This document shows positions 60,368 to 64,000 of a stretch of DNA of 64,000 nt, one piece after another. Each line of letters begins with the position of its first letter. Within the stretch, counting starts at the first letter, position 1. Location of the stretch: positions 496,001-560,000 of the forward strand of contig NZ_QDFV01000002.1 of assembly GCF_003075395.1 (NCBI RefSeq). Direction: 5' to 3'. The notes beneath the pieces are model-generated. The model worked only from the letters and a program-made list of their open reading frames with translations. It was not told the DNA's origin and ran no database searches. This stretch comes from Microbacterium sp. TPD7012. Its GTDB lineage: Bacteria > Actinomycetota > Actinomycetes > Actinomycetales > Microbacteriaceae. The position numbers and the translations under genes were made by a program.

Positions 60368-60415
60368 GGTCTTTCGTGCCCCCGGTTGGCTGTCGAAGTC
60401 GGACGGGTGCGCTCT

Positions 60416-60500
60416 GGCGAGTTACCCAAGCGGCCAAAGGGATCTGACTGTAAATCAGACTGCATCGCATTCGGGGGTTCGAATCCCTCACTCGCCACCA
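60416..60500 (+). tRNA. tRNA-Tyr (anticodon GTA), CCA encoded
   Basis: An 85-nt type II tRNA. The acceptor GGCGAGT pairs with ACTCGCC, the anticodon stem TCTGA/TCAGA encloses CTGTAAA with GTA at 60450-60452, a long variable arm follows, and the T-arm reads GGGGGTTCGAATCCC. The 3' CCA is in the DNA. A promoter-like TATGAT precedes it and a strong terminator follows. Confidence 0.97.
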
Positions 60501-60512
60501 GCGCAGATCACA

Positions 60513-60549
60513 CGCAACAAGCCCCGGTCGCCCGGGGCTTGTTGCGTTT
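60513..60549 (+). terminator. Terminator after tRNA-Tyr
   Basis: CGCAACAAGCCCCGG pairs perfectly with CCGGGGCTTGTTGCG around a TCGC loop (15-bp stem), followed by TTTC. Confidence 0.94.
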
Positions 60550-60580
60550 CTCCCCGCGTTACGACCGGCCGCGTGCCCGA

Positions 60581-60586
60581 TACAGT
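60581..60586 (+). promoter_or_regulatory. -10-like TACAGT for the DUF2510 gene leader
   Basis: TACAGT lies 6 nt before the ATG of the 15-codon leader ORF, not before the main gene. Confidence 0.5.
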
Positions 60587-60592
60587 GACCTC

Positions 60593-60640
60593 ATGATGAA
60601 CCCCGTGGGCGTCTCCGTCGCCCTTCGCGAGGCGCCGTGA
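60593..60640 (+). CDS. Leader mini-ORF (15 aa) overlapping the DUF2510 gene
   Basis: ATG ATG AAC CCC ... TGA encodes MMNPVGVSVALREAP. Its stop overlaps the GTG of the next gene (GTGA). With a -10 box 6 nt upstream, the message would begin at this ATG, so the main gene would be translated by coupling. The peptide itself shows no family resemblance. Confidence 0.5.
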   Translation: MMNPVGVSVALREAP

Positions 60641-61596
60641 GCGCGCCGGCAGGCTGGTATCCCGACGCTGCGGGTGCTCCGCGCTGGTGGGATGGGTATG
60701 GGTGGGCCGACGAGTATCGGGCGCCGCCAGACCCGCTGCCGCCGCAGGCCGCTCCGGGAACGAGTTCGCACACGGTGTGGGTGTGGCTCATCGTGCTCTT
60801 CCCGCTGCTGAGCCTCTACCCGGCGTTCGTGTATCTCGACCAGATGTTGCGAGGGATGGTCGACCTGGTGGCGCTGTTCCCCACCGGCGGTTTGACTCCC
60901 GACCCCCAGCGCCTCGTCGCCGCAGAGCTGGCCCTCTTCTTCAATCCCTGGTTCCTCGTTCTGATGGTGATCGGTTGGGGATCGTCCGCCCTGTACGTGT
61001 GGTTCGCTTTCCTCGATGCGCGAGAGCTCGAGCGTCGCGGATTCGCAGACCCCTTCCACTGGCTGTGGACCTTGCTGTCTCCGCTTGCCTACGTGATCGG
61101 ACGCCACGCCGTCATCCGACGCCGAGGAGGCAAGGGGGCAGCACCTCTCATCGTGACGATCGCGATCCAGATAGCCGTCTTCATCGCGGCGATGGTCTGG
61201 ACTGTGGTGCTGGTGCTGCAGATGACTGCGGCCATCCTCCCTTCGAATGGCGCGTCGACGGCCCTCCCCGCTCCCGCGGAATCGGCCAGTCCTGTGGTGG
61301 ATGAGTGGGTCGTCGTGACATTCGAGGACCGTGATGCCGACTTCGACCTCTCGCTCATGGACGCGATGCTCGAGACCGAGCTGGCGGCGGACGAAGCGCT
61401 GACGAGGGCGGATGCCGGCCAGATCGACGGAAACGAGATCGGAGCGGGCGAATACGCGCTGTACTTCGTCGGTCCGGATGCGGAGCGCATCTGGGAGGTG
61501 ATCCAGCCGGTTTTCGACGACGCGCCGGTCCCGTGGACGCAGGTTCAACTGATGCAGGGACTCGATGATCCGTCTCCGGTGACGATCACCCCGTGA
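60637..61596 (+). CDS. DUF2510 domain membrane protein
   Basis: A 319-aa protein. The N-terminal DUF2510 motif is clear (GWYPDAAGAPRWWDGYGW), a short domain common on actinobacterial membrane proteins. About four helices follow (VWVWLIVLFPLLSLYPAFVY and others), then a C-terminal soluble domain of about 100 residues, Asp/Glu-rich (FEDRDADFDLSLMDAMLETE), probably outside. Function unknown. GTG at 60637 overlaps the leader ORF stop and has no Shine-Dalgarno of its own. Confidence 0.82.
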   Translation: MSAPAGWYPDAAGAPRWWDGYGWADEYRAPPDPLPPQAAPGTSSHTVWVWLIVLFPLLSLYPAFVYLDQMLRGMVDLVALFPTGGLTPDPQRLVAAELALFFNPWFLVLMVIGWGSSALYVWFAFLDARELERRGFADPFHWLWTLLSPLAYVIGRHAVIRRRGGKGAAPLIVTIAIQIAVFIAAMVWTVVLVLQMTAAILPSNGASTALPAPAESASPVVDEWVVVTFEDRDADFDLSLMDAMLETELAADEALTRADAGQIDGNEIGAGEYALYFVGPDAERIWEVIQPVFDDAPVPWTQVQLMQGLDDPSPVTITP

Positions 61597-61629
61597 CACC
61601 GAGGCCCTGCATCCGCCACACTGAGTCCC

Positions 61630-62526
61630 ATGGGATCAGCGTTGACCACCATCGGACTTCCCGTCGCCCTCGGCATCATCATGCTGGGGCTCGGGCTCAG
61701 CCTCACCCTCGCCGACTTCGCGCGGGTGCTGAAGCAGCCCAAGGCGGTGATCATCGCGCTGCTCTGCCAGCTGCTGCTTCTTCCGGCGATCTGCTTCGGC
61801 CTGGTGCTCGCGTTCCAGCTCCCACCGATCCTCGCGGTCGGCATGATGATGCTCGCCGCATCGCCGGGCGGCACGACGGCCAACCTGTACAGCCACCTGT
61901 TCCGGGGTGACATCGCACTCAACATCTCGCTGACCGCAGTGAACTCGGTGATCGCGGTGATCACGCTGCCCCTCATCACGAACTTCGCCATCGCCTACTT
62001 CCAGCCGTTCGACGACCGGCTCGGCCTGCAGTGGTCGAAGGCGCTCGAGGTGTTCGCGATCGTGCTCCTCCCCGTCGCGCTCGGCATGCTCATCCGTCGG
62101 TTCTGGCCGAGGTTCGCGACAGGGATGGACAAGCCCGTGCGGATAGCATCCGTCGTCATCCTCATCGTCGTCATCGTCGGCGCCGTCGTGTCGAACTGGG
62201 CATTGCTCATCTCCAACTTCACCCAGCTCGCGCTGATCACGGTGCTCTTCTGCGTGATCAGCCTGACCATCGGCTTCCTCATCCCGCGGTGGCTGCGGGT
62301 GGGCAGGCGACAGGCCATCGCCACCTCGTTCGAGATCGGCATCCACAACGCCACTCTCGCGATCGTCATCGCGCAGTCCGTGCTCGGCTCCGTCGAACTG
62401 AGCCTCCCCGCAGCTGTCTACGGCGTGCTGATGTTCTTCATCGCCTTCGGATTCGGGTTCCTCATCCGCGATCGGACGGCGGCGGAAGAGGTGGCGCCGG
62501 CCTCGACGACGTCCCAGGGTTCATAG
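61630..62526 (+). CDS. Bile acid:sodium symporter (BASS) family transporter
   Basis: A 298-aa membrane protein of the BASS/ASBT family, about nine to ten helices. Typical stretches are MMLAASPGGTTANLYSHLFR (sodium-site region) and FEIGIHNATLAIVIAQSVLG, the crossover motif. Bacterial members transport organic anions with sodium; true bile acid transport is not implied. CACACT lies 7 nt before the ATG. Confidence 0.9.
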   Translation: MGSALTTIGLPVALGIIMLGLGLSLTLADFARVLKQPKAVIIALLCQLLLLPAICFGLVLAFQLPPILAVGMMMLAASPGGTTANLYSHLFRGDIALNISLTAVNSVIAVITLPLITNFAIAYFQPFDDRLGLQWSKALEVFAIVLLPVALGMLIRRFWPRFATGMDKPVRIASVVILIVVIVGAVVSNWALLISNFTQLALITVLFCVISLTIGFLIPRWLRVGRRQAIATSFEIGIHNATLAIVIAQSVLGSVELSLPAAVYGVLMFFIAFGFGFLIRDRTAAEEVAPASTTSQGS

Positions 62527-62529
62527 ACT
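62524..62529 (+). promoter_or_regulatory. -10-like TAGACT, leaderless start
   Basis: TAGACT lies 6 nt before the ATG at 62536, although it overlaps the preceding stop codon. Confidence 0.5.
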
Positions 62530-62535
62530 GGAACG

Positions 62536-63027
62536 ATGCGAGCGCTCACCGAAGCCGAAGTCCGGGCATCGTTCGTCAACGCGGACGAAGACGAGCTGCG
62601 CACCCTCGAGATGCCGCACGACTTCGTGCTCGTCGACTGGGACTACCTCGACTTCTTCGCGTGGCGCGACCCGAGCGCGTCCAAGCGCGGGTACGTCCTG
62701 ATCCAGCACGACGGCGGCGTCGTCGGAGTGGTGCTCCGCGCGTCAGAACCGGGACGAGGGCGCTCCGGCATGTGCAACATCTGCCACACGATGCAGCCGG
62801 GAAACCAGGTGGCCATGCTCTCTGCCCGCCGCACAGGAGAAGCAGGACGCCGCGGCGACTCCTTCGGCACCTACATCTGCTCCGACCTCTCGTGCCACGA
62901 GAACGTGCGGTTGGCGCACCCCCTCGCACCCAACGAGGTGCGCTCACCCGGGCAGGTGGACTTCCGGCTCGACGGCACCCGTCGGCGGATGGAGGCGTTC
63001 GTCTCGCGCGTCTGGGCGCAGGACTGA
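62536..63027 (+). CDS. FBP (EF-G-binding-type zinc finger) domain protein
   Basis: A 163-aa protein with a C-terminal treble-clef zinc finger: CNICH in the middle and CSDLSC near residue 120, the FBP_C domain. Relatives named FusB/FBP bind elongation factor G and can rescue ribosomes from fusidic acid, but many actinobacterial members are untested. The pattern RGYVLIQHDGGVVGVVLRAS and DWDYLDFFAWRDPSASKRGY matches the family. TAGACT lies 6 nt before the ATG. Confidence 0.85.
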   Translation: MRALTEAEVRASFVNADEDELRTLEMPHDFVLVDWDYLDFFAWRDPSASKRGYVLIQHDGGVVGVVLRASEPGRGRSGMCNICHTMQPGNQVAMLSARRTGEAGRRGDSFGTYICSDLSCHENVRLAHPLAPNEVRSPGQVDFRLDGTRRRMEAFVSRVWAQD

Positions 63028-63073
63028 TCGCGGTTACGCTGGACCCACACGTCCCATGCTCGAAGGAGAAGCC

Positions 63074-63877
63074 ATGAGCGATGCCATCCTGTTCCGTGTC
63101 GAAGAGGGGATGGCACGGCTCACGCTGAACCGTCCGACCCGGCTCAACGCGTTCAACGCCGACCTCGCTCACGCCTGGAAGGACGTGACGGCCGAGGCCA
63201 CGTCGAGAGCGGATGTGAAGGCGATCCTGCTCGACGCATCGGGCCCGGCCTTCTGCGCCGGCGGAGACGTCATCGACATGGCCACGACGATGGGATCCTC
63301 CGCCGGGGCGGACATCACGGCGCTCGCCGAGGTGATCAACGCCGGCATCCGCTCGCTCACCGAATCGTCGGTTCCCGTCGTCGCCGCGGCGCACGGGACG
63401 ACGGCGGGCGGGGGACTCGGCATCCTCCTCTGCAGCGACTACGCCGTCGTCGGATCGCGATCCCGACTCGGCAGCCTCTACGCGAACATCGGTCTCACCC
63501 CGGACCTGTCGGTCTCGGCGCAGCTCGCCCGCGCCGTCGGGCAGCGCCGTGCGCTGCAGCTCGTCCTGCAGGACCGTCTTCTCACCGCGCAGGAGGCGGT
63601 GGCGTGGGGACTGGTCGCGGAGGCGGTCGAGGGAGAGGATGCCGCGACCGAGGCAGAGCGCGTGCGGGCACGCGGCGAGGAGATCGCACGCTTCTGGCTG
63701 GCCGGTGCCGCCGACGCCTACGGACAGGCCAAGCACCTGGTGCGATCCCAGCCGGAGCGCTCGTTCGTCGAGCAGCTGAGCGAGGAGGCCCGTTCGATCG
63801 GGGCAGCCCTCGAGACCCCGGACGCGCAGGCGCGGGTCGCGGCCTTCGCCGCGGCATCCGCGAAGCGATCCGTCTGA
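63074..63877 (+). CDS. Enoyl-CoA hydratase/isomerase family protein
   Basis: A 267-aa crotonase-fold enzyme. Oxyanion-hole residues lie in GPAFCAGGDVIDMAT and AAAHGTTAGGGLGILLCSDY. Where crotonases carry catalytic Glu residues, this one reads YANIGLTPDLSVSAQLARAV, closer to isomerase or PaaG-like members, so hydratase activity is uncertain. ATG at 63074 follows AAGGAGAA at the right spacing; an in-frame ATG at 63056 would add MLEGEA and overlap the Shine-Dalgarno. Confidence 0.9.
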   Translation: MSDAILFRVEEGMARLTLNRPTRLNAFNADLAHAWKDVTAEATSRADVKAILLDASGPAFCAGGDVIDMATTMGSSAGADITALAEVINAGIRSLTESSVPVVAAAHGTTAGGGLGILLCSDYAVVGSRSRLGSLYANIGLTPDLSVSAQLARAVGQRRALQLVLQDRLLTAQEAVAWGLVAEAVEGEDAATEAERVRARGEEIARFWLAGAADAYGQAKHLVRSQPERSFVEQLSEEARSIGAALETPDAQARVAAFAAASAKRSV

Positions 63878-63993
63878 CTGCTTCTGCACCGACCGCGCTC
63901 CGGCGGTGACTTTGCCCCGTCCGGGCGGCCGCCGGGGCAACGGGCCGCTCGCGTGGCAGGATGAGGGCATCGCCGCTCAACGAGAGGATGGCC

Positions 63994-64000
63994 ATGTCTC
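63994..64000 (+). CDS. Possible start of a further gene (cut by window edge)
   Basis: ATGTCTC begins 7 bases before the window end and is preceded by GAGAGG at Shine-Dalgarno distance. Only two codons are visible, so this is a guess based on the start context. Confidence 0.3.

Noticed and set aside
60393..60410. A further copy of the family 1 element (GGCTGTCGAAGTC) before tRNA-Tyr
   Set aside because: Only about nine bases match; this is within chance for a GC-rich genome.

Overview
The window is high-GC (about 70 percent by eye) and reads as the chromosome of an actinobacterium, most likely the Microbacteriaceae and probably Microbacterium. Reasons: an actinobacterial-type rpoB-rpoC pair, a system II cytochrome c maturation operon (ccdA-resB-ccsB), menaquinone genes (menC, menB, menE), many GTG/TTG starts, many genes that appear to start directly downstream of a TANNNT -10 box, and DUF2510, DUF3054, DUF5684 and LCP proteins. 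I see no phage, IS element, integrase, rRNA or CRISPR. One tRNA (Tyr) is present.

Layout. 1-3822 (minus): ABC importer of the polyamine/iron/phosphonate type (binding lipoprotein, two permeases, ATPase cut by the window edge). 4053-5418: acetyltransferase and TauE/SafE exporter, diverging. 5419-5737: a gene-free, repeat-rich gap between convergent genes. 5738-7519: aspS (minus). 7692-12968: small membrane protein, phosphatase, then thioredoxin-like lipoprotein-ccdA-resB-ccsB. 13070-19314: 2H phosphoesterase, then a YhgE/Pip membrane protein and an MMPL transporter, divergent from a TetR regulator with two palindromic operators between them. 19321-23968: menC (minus), PadR plus its membrane partner, menB, menE. 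23997-25855: a tandem P-loop protein and a methyltransferase. 25915-30087: NarL-type two-component system followed by a FtsX-type ABC transporter. 30106-34772: single genes (ComB-like, DUF3054, SprT-like, TPR, PABS-like, LCP). 34952-41483: sugar uptake and catabolism cluster (binding lipoprotein, two permeases, GH3 glycosidase, RpiR regulator, convergent PfkB kinase). 41650-47093: oligopeptide ABC importer with a fused two-domain ATPase. 47303-54769: rpoB and rpoC. 55035-58688: RND efflux pump with an unusual coiled-coil insert. 58714-63877: lipoprotein, PfkB kinase, tRNA-Tyr, DUF2510 protein, bile-acid-symporter family protein, FBP-domain protein, enoyl-CoA hydratase. A further gene may begin at the right edge.

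The most unusual signals are not single genes. (1) A dispersed element of about 20 bp (core CTTCGACAGGCTCAGGGACC) lies in the 5419-5737 gap and also inside three genes, each time in a different reading frame without breaking the gene: the thioredoxin-like lipoprotein, ccdA and menB. (2) A second repeat family sits only in the two convergent-gene gaps at 5.7 kb and 40.5 kb. (3) At least 17 start codons lie exactly 6 or 7 nt after a TANNNT hexamer, which is the signature of leaderless transcripts. (4) Three proteins show unusual architectures: an MMPL transporter ending in what looks like a dead ABC ATPase domain, a duplicated P-loop protein whose second Walker A has lost its lysine, and an RND pump with a coiled coil of about 140 residues inserted in its periplasmic part.

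Start sites were chosen from Shine-Dalgarno matches, 4-bp overlaps and the -10 spacing rule. All functional names come from motif and family recognition by reading; nothing was searched.
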